Shown in pieces: positions 52,696 to 62,916 of a DNA stretch of 64,000 nt; the first letter of the stretch is position 1; every line of letters begins with the position of its first letter. The stretch is taken from contig NZ_JAKVOI010000001.1 in the NCBI RefSeq assembly GCF_022482905.1, positions 3,411,958 to 3,475,957 of the forward strand, in the 5' to 3' direction. The notes under the pieces are model-generated. The model had not been told where the DNA came from, ran no database searches, and saw only the letters and a list, made by a program, of their open reading frames with translations. The stretch is from Clostridium sp. (GTDB lineage: Bacteria; Bacillota; Clostridia; Clostridiales; Clostridiaceae). The translations under genes were made by a program, and so were the position numbers.

Positions 52696-53781
52696 ATGGA
52701 TAAGTTGAATTTTAAGCATATATTCTTTTTGATATGTGCAGTTTCCATAGCCTCCCAGAAGACTTATCCTGAAATATTCATTAATCTTTCAGGAAGGGAC
52801 AGCTGGGTGGCTGATATAGCAGCCTGTGTAATAATGATCCTATATTTTGATTATATAGTAAATATATGGGTCAAAAACAAATGTAAAAGTATAATTGATG
52901 TATTTGACGGGGCATTTGGAAAACTTCTGGGAAGATGTTTGCTGGCAATATTTGTATTGGGAATGTTCCTGTCACTGGTGGAATCGGCATCGGTAGAATC
53001 CAGTGTCATGCATACCAACATGTTTATAGAAAGCCCAGTATGGTACATAGCACTATTTGTAGTGCTTCCGGGCCTATATATTGTAAAAAATGGAAAACAG
53101 TCTGTAATGATTGTAATAATAATTTCCATGGTGATATCCGTATTTAACGGAATCAATTTATCAATACTCACACAACAGTATAAAGATTACAGGAGGCTGT
53201 TTCCAATTTTCCAAAATGGATTGAATATTAACTTTTTTACATCCATAGTAAAGACTGTAGGAATGTATTCATCAATTTCCATTGTTATTCCACTTTTATC
53301 CCAGTTAAAAACAGATAAAAAACTGAGAAAGTATGCATTCCTTTCAAATTTATTTATAGCACAGATGGTTATAGTGTCTACAATTGGGCTGCTTGCGACT
53401 TTTAATTCCGAAAGAGCCAGTACACTTGTATATGGAAAATTGATTCAGACACAGCTTGTAACCTATTTTGGATTTATTGCCAGCGGAGAATTTTATGTAA
53501 TATTTCAGACTATAGCCTCCTGGTTTGCAAAATATATAGCATCATTTTTTTCAATCATGGTTATATTGAAGGAACTGAGGCCGGGATATAAACTTCCGTC
53601 ACTTAAAATTCAAATTGTATTGACTCTCATAGTGTACATAATTTCGTATTTTTCAGCCAGAAAGCTCCTGGTTCTATTTAAACTTCTGAACATATATATT
53701 TATATATGCATTGTTCTATTCTTCATACTTCCAATCGCAGCCTTCACCATCTTTAATTTTAAGAACAAAGTCAGGAATTGA
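52696..53781 (+). CDS. GerAB-family germination permease
   Basis: 361-residue APC-fold B-subunit with ten predicted helices; it holds the nutrient-binding site in the receptor. The longer frame from 52609 has no ribosome-binding site; ATG at 52696 behind TGGAG fits. It points away from its presumed A and C partners, which is unusual: most ger loci are co-directional. The end overlaps the convergent ModD-like gene by 11 bases. Confidence 0.9.
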   Translation: MDKLNFKHIFFLICAVSIASQKTYPEIFINLSGRDSWVADIAACVIMILYFDYIVNIWVKNKCKSIIDVFDGAFGKLLGRCLLAIFVLGMFLSLVESASVESSVMHTNMFIESPVWYIALFVVLPGLYIVKNGKQSVMIVIIISMVISVFNGINLSILTQQYKDYRRLFPIFQNGLNINFFTSIVKTVGMYSSISIVIPLLSQLKTDKKLRKYAFLSNLFIAQMVIVSTIGLLATFNSERASTLVYGKLIQTQLVTYFGFIASGEFYVIFQTIASWFAKYIASFFSIMVILKELRPGYKLPSLKIQIVLTLIVYIISYFSARKLLVLFKLLNIYIYICIVLFFILPIAAFTIFNFKNKVRN

Positions 53782-54619
53782 AAGGTTCTATTTTACAGCC
53801 GATGTCAATGGGTTTTGAATAGTAGACAGAAGTAGTTACAATGGCATCAGCTCCTGATTCAGCATAATCTTCAATGTTGGTTTCATTTATTCCGCCGGCA
53901 GCCAGTATGATTACGGATGGATTTATGCTTTTAAGTGCGGCTACATATGTTTTCAAAATTTCTGAAGGAATCTTGTCGAATTGGATTCCATCAATGCCGT
54001 TTTTACAGAGTGTAATTGCATTATCAAGCGTTTCAACTTCTGCAAGTATCTTTTTTTCACAGGCTTTGTGCTTTATTTCAGGAAGAAGTTTGATCAGCCC
54101 ATCTATACCGCTTAGAAAGTTCATATGCTGTTTGAAAATCAGTATGGTTTCCGACAATCCCAGCCTGTGTGGAAATCCTCCCCCTGATATAACTGCCTTT
54201 ATGGACAGCTCTTTTGTTCCGGGTATATTTTTCCTCGTTGTCAATATGGATATATCAGGATTTACTTTCGAAGCCCTTTGGAGCAGCCTGTTTGTCTTTG
54301 TAGCTATTCCGGAGCTGTAGTCGATAATATTCTGACATATCTTCCAGGCTGTATGCAGGTTTTCAGCGCTTCCCCTGCCTTCGAGAAATATTTCATCCTT
54401 TTTTATAGGGCTTCCGGAAGGTTTTGCTGCTATTACCTCTATGTTTAACCTGTCGAATATTCGTGTGCATTCTTCAGTACCGCATAATACGGCATCTTCT
54501 CTGGAAAAAAACCGTATGGAACCAGTTATATTTCCGATTCCAAGAATCAAGGTAGTCAGGTCCATATAAGGTGAATCTTCTTTAATTAATTTTTCTATTA
54601 GTTCATCTGAAATATACAT
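53771..54619 (-). CDS. modD: ModD-like / nicotinate-nucleotide pyrophosphorylase family protein
   Basis: 282 residues of the NadC/ModD phosphoribosyltransferase fold: DLTTLILGIG, SGIATKTNRLLQRA, TTRKNIPGTK, GGFPHRLGLSE, and VETLDNAI, ILAAGGINETN near the C-terminus. The TRK.IPGTK...GG..HR..L pattern and the lack of nadA/nadB neighbours favour ModD over NadC, but no molybdenum transport genes lie nearby, so the role is uncertain. RBS GGAGG before the ATG. Confidence 0.82.
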   Translation of the reverse strand: MYISDELIEKLIKEDSPYMDLTTLILGIGNITGSIRFFSREDAVLCGTEECTRIFDRLNIEVIAAKPSGSPIKKDEIFLEGRGSAENLHTAWKICQNIIDYSSGIATKTNRLLQRASKVNPDISILTTRKNIPGTKELSIKAVISGGGFPHRLGLSETILIFKQHMNFLSGIDGLIKLLPEIKHKACEKKILAEVETLDNAITLCKNGIDGIQFDKIPSEILKTYVAALKSINPSVIILAAGGINETNIEDYAESGADAIVTTSVYYSKPIDIGCKIEPFNS

Positions 54620-54729
54620 TTTTACATACCTCCATTAAAGCTATTATATTAGATTTATCTGAATTTGATAATGGTAATATTCATAAAAAATATATTTTTT
54701 GCAGATAATATGCCAAAGGGGTGGATAAT

Positions 54730-56466
54730 ATGAAAAAACGTAAAAATGCATTTGAAAAACTTATGTCACTTATTACATATAAAGAAAAAAAGAAAGTCAG
54801 GGAGTTTGTCATACCTGAGGTAAATGAAAAGGATGAAAAGACTGCAGAGAACAATTGCAGTGGTCCGGATTCCGATGTAAATATGAACAGATTTGATGAT
54901 GAGAATTATGTAAAATTAAGTGATGGAGATAAAATACCGGATGGTATTGAGAAAAATGTGCAGCTTATGGAAAAGATATTATATTGTCCTAAAAACAAGG
55001 GCATAAATATAAAAAGAATTAGAATTGGAGATAAATACAATGGAATTATGGTATATCTGAGAGGAATGGTAGACAATACTATGATAGATACCTTTATAAT
55101 GAGGCCGCTTTTGAGTTATAGAATTGACGATAAAAAAAATTGTCATATTCACAATAATGGCAGTGACAATGAGATAGATTTCATATTTGATCAGGTAATA
55201 CAAACCAGCAGAAATAAAAAATGCAACAATGTAAAAAATATCGTGGATGAAATCCTGGAGGGAAATACAGCTCTTTACATAGATGGGGCAAGCAATTACC
55301 TGATATGTTATACCAAAGGATTTGAAAAGAGAAATGTGGATAAACCTCAGATTGAAGGAGCTGTAAAAGCCTCCCAGGAAGCATTCAATGAAGATCTGGA
55401 TACCAACATAACCCTAATAAGAAGAATTATAAAGAACAGGAATTTGATAAGTGAAAAATTGAGAATTGGCAAGAACAATAATATTGACTGTGCAGTAATG
55501 TATATGGAAGGAATAGTGAATCCTGCCATAGTAGATGAAGTGAAAAGGAGGATCAACAGCATAGACACAGATGCCATACTTGGAAGCGGTATGCTGGAGC
55601 AGTATATTGAGGACAACAGCTGGTCTATTGTACCAACTGTACTCTCTACGGAAAGACCGGACAGAACAGCACACTATATTATGGAGGGCAAGGTGGCAAT
55701 TATAAGTTTTGCCACTCCTTTTGCAATAATTGTACCAAGTACATTTTCACTGATGTTTCATACCGCAGAAGATGATTTTTTGAAATGGCAGTATACCCTG
55801 TTCTTGAGAATTATAAGGATAATGGGAATGTTTGTAGCTGTAATGTTTCCAGGGCTTTATATATCCATTGTGAATTTTCATCAGGAAATGATACCTACCT
55901 CTATTCTCATTGCCATTGCAACTGCAAGAGAGGACGTACCATTCCCGACTATTCTGGAGATATTTTTTATGGAAGCGGCTTTTGGGCTGATAACGGAAGC
56001 AGGGGTCAGAATACCAGGTATCATAGGAAATACAATTGGAATAGTAGGTGCTCTCATACTTGGCCAGGCAGCTGTTGAAGCAAGTATAATAAGTCCCGTG
56101 CTCATAATAGTTGTTGCATTTACAATACTGGGCAATTATTCCATACCGGATTTCAGTCTCAGCTATGGAGTCAGGATATTCAGGGTTATTTTTATAGTAC
56201 TTGGGGCCATGCTTGGTTTTTTGGGTATATCAATTGGAATAGTAGTGACTGCTACAATGCTTGTAAGCCTGAAGTCATTCGGAGTGCCATTTTTATCGAT
56301 TATGGCACCTAAAACCAGAAAAGCCAGTGATACTGTTTTGAGCAAACCATTGTGGAGGCAGGAAATGAGGCCGGATCCTATAAATCCTTTGAACTTGAGA
56401 AAACAACCTAAAATATCTAAAAAATGGACCAAGGAAGATGCAGATTATAATGAGGATAAATTATGA
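54730..56466 (+). CDS. GerAA-family spore germination protein (second locus)
   Basis: 578-residue A-subunit, longer than usual because of a 90-residue charged N-terminal extension (MKKRKNAFEKLMSLITYKEK onward). The rest has the usual soluble domain and five membrane helices (AREDVPFPTILEIFFMEAAFG core). A GTG at 54721 overlaps the GGGGTGG ribosome-binding site, so the ATG at 54730 is preferred. Confidence 0.93.
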   Translation: MKKRKNAFEKLMSLITYKEKKKVREFVIPEVNEKDEKTAENNCSGPDSDVNMNRFDDENYVKLSDGDKIPDGIEKNVQLMEKILYCPKNKGINIKRIRIGDKYNGIMVYLRGMVDNTMIDTFIMRPLLSYRIDDKKNCHIHNNGSDNEIDFIFDQVIQTSRNKKCNNVKNIVDEILEGNTALYIDGASNYLICYTKGFEKRNVDKPQIEGAVKASQEAFNEDLDTNITLIRRIIKNRNLISEKLRIGKNNNIDCAVMYMEGIVNPAIVDEVKRRINSIDTDAILGSGMLEQYIEDNSWSIVPTVLSTERPDRTAHYIMEGKVAIISFATPFAIIVPSTFSLMFHTAEDDFLKWQYTLFLRIIRIMGMFVAVMFPGLYISIVNFHQEMIPTSILIAIATAREDVPFPTILEIFFMEAAFGLITEAGVRIPGIIGNTIGIVGALILGQAAVEASIISPVLIIVVAFTILGNYSIPDFSLSYGVRIFRVIFIVLGAMLGFLGISIGIVVTATMLVSLKSFGVPFLSIMAPKTRKASDTVLSKPLWRQEMRPDPINPLNLRKQPKISKKWTKEDADYNEDKL

Positions 56467-57572
56467 TTAGGGAAGGCAATATAGGATTATATGAAACTGT
56501 ATGTATTGTCATGATTTTTCTTTTGGATAAAATATTCTACACGAGTACGGCTGTAATAGTCTATAAGTTTGGTACAGCTGCATGGTACTGTACGGTTATG
56601 TCCTGTATTTTAAGTATTCTGTTTTTCCTGATCATATGTATTCTCATGAGAAAATTTCCCGGGCATAATATTATAGAAATATTTGAGCTGGTATTGGGAA
56701 AATTTATCGGGAAAATCACAGGAATTGCATTTTGTATATACTTTACTTTCTATACAAGTGCCAACTTGAGGGAGTTTGTAGACATGATAAAGAGCTATAA
56801 CCTTCCGCGGACGCCAGCAAGTCTTATAATAATAATTATTCTGATTCTGACAGCTGTAATTGTATGTCTTGGATTTGAAACAATAGGAAGATTATGTGCA
56901 GTTGTATTTTTACCGGTAATATTTGGAATTGTAATTATATTCTTGATGGCTTCACCAAATTATAATATGAGCAATCTTGCACCCTATCTGGGATATGGAA
57001 TATTGAATACATTAAAGGGCGCAGTGGTGAGAAGTTCTGCATACAGTGAAGTAGTAATATTGTTTTTTATTGTAAATTCCATACATGGAATTGATATTGT
57101 AAAAAGGGCGGGAATTATAAGTCTTGTCCTGGCTGGAACAATATTTGGGCTTACAACCCTATGTTATTTGATGACATTTACCTATGGTGCGGGGAGTGAA
57201 AACATATCGGGATTGTTTGAACTCAGCAGGGTAATTTATTTCAGCCGTTTTATTGAAAGGGTGGAATCCTTATTTCTTGTAACCTGGATTGTTCCAACTA
57301 TACTGAATACAGCAGTAGGTTTTTACATGGCTGTTAGTATATATTGCCAGGTGTTTGATATAAAGAATCACATACCGCCTACAGTATCATTTCTCATTTT
57401 GCTCTTTGTAGGGGCTGTACTCCCTGAAAATTTCTCACAGCTTCTTGAGTTGGAACTTGTGTTTATAAGAGAGTACAGTTTTATATTGAATTATTTGATA
57501 CCGGTATTTGTCCTAATAGTATCCATTGTCATGAAAAAGGGAGGTAGGAAGTCAGATGTACAGAAAAATTAG
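56463..57572 (+). CDS. GerAB-family germination permease (second locus)
   Basis: 369 residues, ten predicted helices, APC fold. ATG overlaps the stop of the A-subunit (ATGA), indicating coupling. Substrate not predictable. Confidence 0.93.
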   Translation: MIREGNIGLYETVCIVMIFLLDKIFYTSTAVIVYKFGTAAWYCTVMSCILSILFFLIICILMRKFPGHNIIEIFELVLGKFIGKITGIAFCIYFTFYTSANLREFVDMIKSYNLPRTPASLIIIIILILTAVIVCLGFETIGRLCAVVFLPVIFGIVIIFLMASPNYNMSNLAPYLGYGILNTLKGAVVRSSAYSEVVILFFIVNSIHGIDIVKRAGIISLVLAGTIFGLTTLCYLMTFTYGAGSENISGLFELSRVIYFSRFIERVESLFLVTWIVPTILNTAVGFYMAVSIYCQVFDIKNHIPPTVSFLILLFVGAVLPENFSQLLELELVFIREYSFILNYLIPVFVLIVSIVMKKGGRKSDVQKN

Positions 57573-58830
57573 TATCTTTACAGTGCTTGTTTTTATGACG
57601 GCCTTTTTTTTGACAGGATGCTATGACTCCATGGAAATTGACCATAAAGTATATCCAATATTAATTGGAATAGACAAAGGAGTGAATAATAAACTATTTA
57701 TAACTTTTCAGTACCCCGGCTATGGAAGGGGAGTGCAAAATGCTGGCCCCAGTCAGGAAAATTCAAGAGGAAATGTGAGTTCAATAGAGGCGCCCAGTAT
57801 TATAGAAGCTTGTGATTTATTGAATACGGAGGTTTCAAGGGAGGTAACACTACAGCATGTCAAGGCCTTCGTGTTTTCAGAAGATATTGCGGAACAGGGA
57901 ATAGGTGAATATATTGCCGCTATACAGAGGTACAGGGAGATAAGAAGCACTGTAAGCATAATGGTTACAAGGGGAAAAGCGGAAGATTTTATAAAAGTCA
58001 ATAGATCCAGCATAGGGCCAAGTATTTCAAAAATGATGGAATTGATATTGTCCCAGTCCCGAAATACCAGCTATTTCCCGGAGGAAAGATTTTTTGAATT
58101 CTATAGAAATGCCATTTCAACTTATGAGCAGCCTATAGCAGCTTATGCAGGGGTAAATGATTTTCACCAGGTTCAGGATAGAGGACCCGGGAAAGGTGGT
58201 TCTTCAGTGGTACCAGCCAAGGGATTCAAGGCTGGAGATGTACCTATAAAAAATACAAATGGGAGGCAGATTGCGGGTACTGCAGTATTTGACGGTGACA
58301 AAATGGTAGGATATCTGGATACTTATGAAACAAGATATTACCTTATGGTAACAGGAAGATTCAAGTCAGGCATTATTACAGTTGATGATCCCAGAAAAAA
58401 AAATCATCCAATAGTAACATATGTTGTGATGAACAAGAGACCTGTAGTGAAGGCGGAATTTCAAAATGGTAAACCTGTAATAAATGTGAACTTGGAAATT
58501 GAAGCGGATATTGAGTCGATACACAGCAGAATCAACTATGAAAGAATCAATATGGTAGGAGACCTGAACAATTATATAAGTCAGTTTATTCTGGATGGAA
58601 TCTGCAATACCATAAAGAAAACGCAGATAAAATACAATACGGATATATTTGGATTCGGCCATGCAGTCTCGAAAAATTTTAAAACCATACAGGAGTGGGA
58701 GGATTACAATTGGCTTAGTCACTATAAGGAAGCCAAAATAAATGTGAATCTCGACTTCAAAATCAGAAAGATGGGAACCAAGATAGGTTCCAAGGAGATC
58801 TGGGATTCGAAGGGAAGGACTACAAAGTGA
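57556..58830 (+). CDS. Ger(x)C-family germination lipoprotein (second locus)
   Basis: 424 residues with lipobox FLTGC (Cys about 22) followed by YDSMEIDHKVYPILIGID. A Gly/Pro-rich insertion near residues 200-230 (GPGKGGSSVVPAKG) makes it longer than the other C-subunit. Overlaps the B-subunit end by 17 bases and is itself overlapped by the small gene that follows. Confidence 0.93.
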   Translation: MYRKISIFTVLVFMTAFFLTGCYDSMEIDHKVYPILIGIDKGVNNKLFITFQYPGYGRGVQNAGPSQENSRGNVSSIEAPSIIEACDLLNTEVSREVTLQHVKAFVFSEDIAEQGIGEYIAAIQRYREIRSTVSIMVTRGKAEDFIKVNRSSIGPSISKMMELILSQSRNTSYFPEERFFEFYRNAISTYEQPIAAYAGVNDFHQVQDRGPGKGGSSVVPAKGFKAGDVPIKNTNGRQIAGTAVFDGDKMVGYLDTYETRYYLMVTGRFKSGIITVDDPRKKNHPIVTYVVMNKRPVVKAEFQNGKPVINVNLEIEADIESIHSRINYERINMVGDLNNYISQFILDGICNTIKKTQIKYNTDIFGFGHAVSKNFKTIQEWEDYNWLSHYKEAKINVNLDFKIRKMGTKIGSKEIWDSKGRTTK

Positions 58831-58994
58831 GATATATAATTTCATTGTTGATTATAGCTGCAAATTACTATACCTTCAGCTATGGTGTATTTATGTACAA
58901 AAATGAAGGCAACAGACTTGGAGCCTTTGGGGCATATGCAATTTCCATAATTGTATCAATTATATCAATCATAATTTTATTTGTAAGATGGTAG
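58827..58994 (+). CDS. Small two-helix membrane protein of the ger operon (GerD-subunit-like)
   Basis: A 55-codon frame starting with GTG at 58827, overlapping the C-subunit stop (GTGA) with GGGAAGG eight bases before it. The peptide has a first hydrophobic segment (YIISLLIIAANYYTFSYGVF), a short charged loop (MYKNEGNRLG) and a second (AISIIVSIISIIILF), ending in VRW. Size, topology and place match the small D proteins encoded with GerK/GerU-type receptors of Bacillus that modulate germination rate. Homology is inferred from context, not sequence. Confidence 0.7.
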   Translation: MRYIISLLIIAANYYTFSYGVFMYKNEGNRLGAFGAYAISIIVSIISIIILFVRW

Positions 58995-59081
58995 AAATTT
59001 ATGAGTTGTTATTCTCATACAATTCTCTATAATGATAATATACGGATGAATTTAATGAAAAAACTTTAGGGAGGAAATTTT

Positions 59082-61007
59082 ATGTCATCAATGGGTTTAA
59101 TAAGAGTATCGTCTGCATGTCCTGTAACCAATGTTGGAGATGTGGATTTTAATCTGAAAAATATAAAATTTTGTATAGATAAAGCAGTATCTAAAAATGC
59201 AAAGCTTGTGGTTTTTCCCGAGTTGTGTGTAACTTCATATACATGTGCGGACCTTTTCCTGCAGAAAATACTTATTGACAAATCAAGAGGTGCATTGAAA
59301 AACATATGCAGTTATTCCATGAACAAGGATATATTGATTGCTGTAGGTGCACCTCTCGAGTATAATTACAGCCTGTATAATTGTGCTTTTGTAATATTCA
59401 ATGGCAGTATACTTGGAGTTGTACCAAAAAGTTATATCCCGAATTATGAAGAATTTTATGAGAGAAGATGGTTCAGCTCTGGAAGGGATATAGTGGATGA
59501 AAAGATAGACCTATATTTTCAAGAGGAAATACCCTTCGGGGTGAACATGATCTTTTCCTGCGGGGATTTCAGATTCGGATTTGAAATCTGTGAAGATCTA
59601 TGGAGTGTGGTTCCTCCAAGCAGTTATCTTTGCCTTATGGGTGCAAATATAATAGGTAATTTGTCTGCCTCAAATGATATAGTAAGTAAATCCGACTACA
59701 GGAAGGAACTGGTAAAATCCCAGAGTGCAAGATGTATGTGTTCATACATATATGCATCCTCGGGGGTATTTGAATCCTCTACGGATCTTGTCTTCGGAGG
59801 AGAATTGCTGATAGCTGAAAACGGCAGCATGAACAGTTGCAACAACAGGTTTCAGAGAAAAAATGAAATTATAACTTCCATTGTGGACATAGAAAGGCTG
59901 AATATGCAGAGATTGAAAAATATAAGCTTCAGGGATGCTGCAAATACTGTACCATGGAAGGTGAGAAATATAAAATTTGAGTTTGAAGACACCTCCTATG
60001 GAAAATGTGACAAGATTATTTCCAGATATCCTTTCGTACCTTCTGACAGAATGCAGATGGAGGATAGGTGCAGGGAGATATTCAACATACAGATTTCCGG
60101 ACTTGGAAAGAGGGTTGAGCATACAGGACTCGAAAAAGCCGTTATAGGTATTTCCGGAGGACTGGACTCTACACTGGCACTTCTAGTTGTAGTAAAAACC
60201 TTTGACATGCTCCATATATCCAGAAAAAACATAATAACCGTTACCCTGCCAGGGTTTGGGACTACTGACAGAACTTATAATAATGCAGTTGAACTCTGCA
60301 GAAATCTTCACACTGATTTAAGGGAGATAAATATAGTTGATGCCTGCCTTCAGCATTTCAAGGATATAGGCCATGACAGGGAAATACATGATGTAACTTA
60401 TGAAAATGTACAGGCAAGGGAGAGAACACAGATATTGATGGATATTGCAAACAAGGAGGGTGGACTTGCCATAGGCACCGGGGATCTGTCGGAACTTGCA
60501 CTTGGATGGTGCACATATAATGGGGATCATATGTCCATGTATGGTGTAAACTGTTCAGTGCCTAAAACACTTGTGAGATATCTTGTAGGGTATGTGGCGC
60601 AAAGAGAAGTATCTGATGAAATATCACGTATTTTAACAGATATACTTGAAACTCCTGTAAGTCCGGAACTTCTGCCGAAAGACATCAGTGGAAAGATATC
60701 CCAGAAAACAGAAGATATAATTGGTCCCTATGAGCTTCATGATTTCTTTCTCTATTACTTTGTAAGAAATAATTTTGAACCGGATAAGATATTCTTTCTT
60801 GCAAAGGAGGCCTTCAGGGAATGTTATTCCGAGGATACCATAAAAAAATGGCTCAAGGTTTTCGTAAGAAGATTTTTTACGCAGCAGTTCAAACGATCTG
60901 CCATTCCTGACGGGCCGAAGGTTGGTACAGTAAGCCTGTCACCACGGGGAGACTGGAGAATGCCCTCAGATGCAAGTGTTGAATTGTGGCTCAGAGATAT
61001 AGAGTAG
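59082..61007 (+). CDS. nadE: Glutamine-dependent NAD+ synthetase
   Basis: 641 residues with two domains. The N-terminal nitrilase-type glutaminase has Glu in VVFPELCVTSY, Lys in PKSYIPNY and Cys in FEICEDLWS; the C-terminal NAD synthetase has the ATP pyrophosphatase loop GISGGLDSTLALL. Amidates nicotinate adenine dinucleotide to NAD+. RBS GGGAGG. Ends in a hairpin. Confidence 0.97.
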   Translation: MSSMGLIRVSSACPVTNVGDVDFNLKNIKFCIDKAVSKNAKLVVFPELCVTSYTCADLFLQKILIDKSRGALKNICSYSMNKDILIAVGAPLEYNYSLYNCAFVIFNGSILGVVPKSYIPNYEEFYERRWFSSGRDIVDEKIDLYFQEEIPFGVNMIFSCGDFRFGFEICEDLWSVVPPSSYLCLMGANIIGNLSASNDIVSKSDYRKELVKSQSARCMCSYIYASSGVFESSTDLVFGGELLIAENGSMNSCNNRFQRKNEIITSIVDIERLNMQRLKNISFRDAANTVPWKVRNIKFEFEDTSYGKCDKIISRYPFVPSDRMQMEDRCREIFNIQISGLGKRVEHTGLEKAVIGISGGLDSTLALLVVVKTFDMLHISRKNIITVTLPGFGTTDRTYNNAVELCRNLHTDLREINIVDACLQHFKDIGHDREIHDVTYENVQARERTQILMDIANKEGGLAIGTGDLSELALGWCTYNGDHMSMYGVNCSVPKTLVRYLVGYVAQREVSDEISRILTDILETPVSPELLPKDISGKISQKTEDIIGPYELHDFFLYYFVRNNFEPDKIFFLAKEAFRECYSEDTIKKWLKVFVRRFFTQQFKRSAIPDGPKVGTVSLSPRGDWRMPSDASVELWLRDIE

Positions 61008-61012
61008 ATGAT

Positions 61013-61046
61013 AAAGTCTATCGGGGTTAATCCTTCGATAGACTTT
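61013..61046. terminator. Terminator between nadE and the ClC gene
   Basis: AAAGTCTATCG (61013-61023) and CGATAGACTTT (61036-61046) form a perfect 11-bp stem between convergent genes. Confidence 0.8.
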
Positions 61047-61052
61047 CTGTAC

Positions 61053-62366
61053 CTAATTCCCGGTGAAAAATCTTCTCACTATATGTTCTTTGATATCACT
61101 TATTTCTATATCCTTGTCAACTGATACAGATGGTGTCTTGGAATATATAACGAGTTGAGTTGGATAAATACTTTTATGTCCGACTATTATATAGCTTATT
61201 CCTATTGCTATGGCTGAATATATTCCGACCTGGTTCCCAAAAAGTTCCATGGCGATTATAATGGAGGAAATAGGAATATTGGAACAGGCAGCTAAAAATG
61301 ATGTCATGCCCAATGCAGAATAAAAGGCTGCATTTGAACCAGTAATCTGTGCCCAGGCATTCCCAAAGGAGGACCCAATAAAAAGCATGGGAGTCAGAAT
61401 TCCGCCACTTCCGCCGGATCCTAATGTTAAAGCAGTTACCAGTGACTTGTTTATAAATAGAGAATTGCTGAATTTTTCACCTGAAACAATTCTGGTTATA
61501 ATTCCATCACCTATTCCAAGGGACTGAAAGGAATTAAACATATAAGTTATTCCTATTATTAAAATACCCCCTATAATTCCTTTTAATGGAACATATATAT
61601 TGATTTGTTTAAAGAACTTTTCAACATATTTAACTAAGTTTATAAAAAGTATGGCTAAAAATCCAATTATAATACCAAAGACAAATACTTCTAAAAATGC
61701 AGTTATCTGGTTATTGGGCAGATATTTTATAGTAAAAATCAGAGGCTTGTTTCCCATGTATAGTCCAATATAGTAACTTACAAAAGAAGATATGAGGGAA
61801 GGAACAAGAGCTATGTAAGAAATTTTCCCTATGTATAAGACTTCGCAGGCAAATATTGCAGCACCTACAGGAGCATTGAATATGGATACAAACCCAGCGC
61901 TTATTCCGCATACAACAAGGCGACGTCTGTCTATTATATTCATTTTAGTTATCTGTCCTATGAAAGATGAAATTGCACCGCCTATCTGTGTTGCCGGTCC
62001 TTCAAGTCCAACTGAGCCTCCGAAAATTATAGTTATAAATGTAGTTAAAAGTTTTACAGGAACTACATTTATATTCATATTTCCATTATTTTTATTTACA
62101 CTTTCAATGACTTTTTCTGTACCATGACCCTTTGCATCAGGGGCAAGTTTAAGTATTATAAAACTACTCAAGAATAATGCTAATGGAAGAAATAAGTAAT
62201 AAAATTTAAACTTTGAGGTAAAATCAACACCGATTACTATAATTTTTATGAACAATGTCATGAAGGACCCTACCAATAAACCTATTATTACAGATAAAAA
62301 AGTCCATTTTAATGTACTTGCAATGAAAATTGATTCATTAATGAAAAGTTTTCTGGAAGATTTCAT
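61053..62366 (-). CDS. ClC-family chloride channel/antiporter
   Basis: 437 residues with the ClC double-barrel fold: GSVGLEGPATQ (gating glutamate), GSGGSGGILTPMLFIGS selectivity segment, and PISSIIIAMELFG. No CBS domains. The gating Glu suggests an H+/Cl- antiporter rather than a channel, but the internal proton Glu cannot be assigned by eye. RBS AGAGGTGA. Confidence 0.93.
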   Translation of the reverse strand: MKSSRKLFINESIFIASTLKWTFLSVIIGLLVGSFMTLFIKIIVIGVDFTSKFKFYYLFLPLALFLSSFIILKLAPDAKGHGTEKVIESVNKNNGNMNINVVPVKLLTTFITIIFGGSVGLEGPATQIGGAISSFIGQITKMNIIDRRRLVVCGISAGFVSIFNAPVGAAIFACEVLYIGKISYIALVPSLISSFVSYYIGLYMGNKPLIFTIKYLPNNQITAFLEVFVFGIIIGFLAILFINLVKYVEKFFKQINIYVPLKGIIGGILIIGITYMFNSFQSLGIGDGIITRIVSGEKFSNSLFINKSLVTALTLGSGGSGGILTPMLFIGSSFGNAWAQITGSNAAFYSALGMTSFLAACSNIPISSIIIAMELFGNQVGIYSAIAIGISYIIVGHKSIYPTQLVIYSKTPSVSVDKDIEISDIKEHIVRRFFTGN

Positions 62367-62481
62367 ATAAAGTCACCTCTTAATTATATTATATCATTTT
62401 CAAATATGATCACATATTTAGTTTAAGTTTAATATGTATGTTATAATGTTTATAGAACAATGGTGGGATGGAGGTGATTTT

Positions 62482-62916
62482 GTGGCGGTTCTTGTAATGT
62501 GGATTGCAATAGGAGTTATAGCCTTGGTAGTAGATATGTTGACAAGTGCCTTCCTATTTGTCTGGTTTACAATAGGTGCGATTTGTGCAATTATAGCCAA
62601 TGCACTGGGTTATTCTATAGTAATTCAGTTTACGGTATTTATAGTTGTAAGTATAATATTGGTAGCAGTATGTTATCCTATCATCAGAAAAAATATAAAG
62701 AAAAGTGTAAAACCGACTCCACTCAGGGAGAAGACCTACAGGGGAAGAAAGATAGTTATAGATGAAGAAATGGAAAAAAACAATGCGGTAAAGCTGGATG
62801 GAGTATTGTGGAATATTGAAAATCAAGACATGAAACTGAAAAAAGGTGACATAATAGAAATATTGGGCATGAATGGAACCAGAGTATTAATAAAAAAGGG
62901 AGATGATTCCAAATGA
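62482..62916 (+). CDS. NfeD-family membrane protein
   Basis: 144 residues: two or three N-terminal helices (about 3-75) and a C-terminal OB-fold domain (GRKIVIDEEMEKNNAVKLDG onward) typical of short NfeD proteins, which partner SPFH proteins. An ATG at 62434 is in frame, but GGAGGTGA (62470-62477) points to the GTG at 62482. ATGA overlap with the next gene. Confidence 0.88.
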   Translation: MAVLVMWIAIGVIALVVDMLTSAFLFVWFTIGAICAIIANALGYSIVIQFTVFIVVSIILVAVCYPIIRKNIKKSVKPTPLREKTYRGRKIVIDEEMEKNNAVKLDGVLWNIENQDMKLKKGDIIEILGMNGTRVLIKKGDDSK

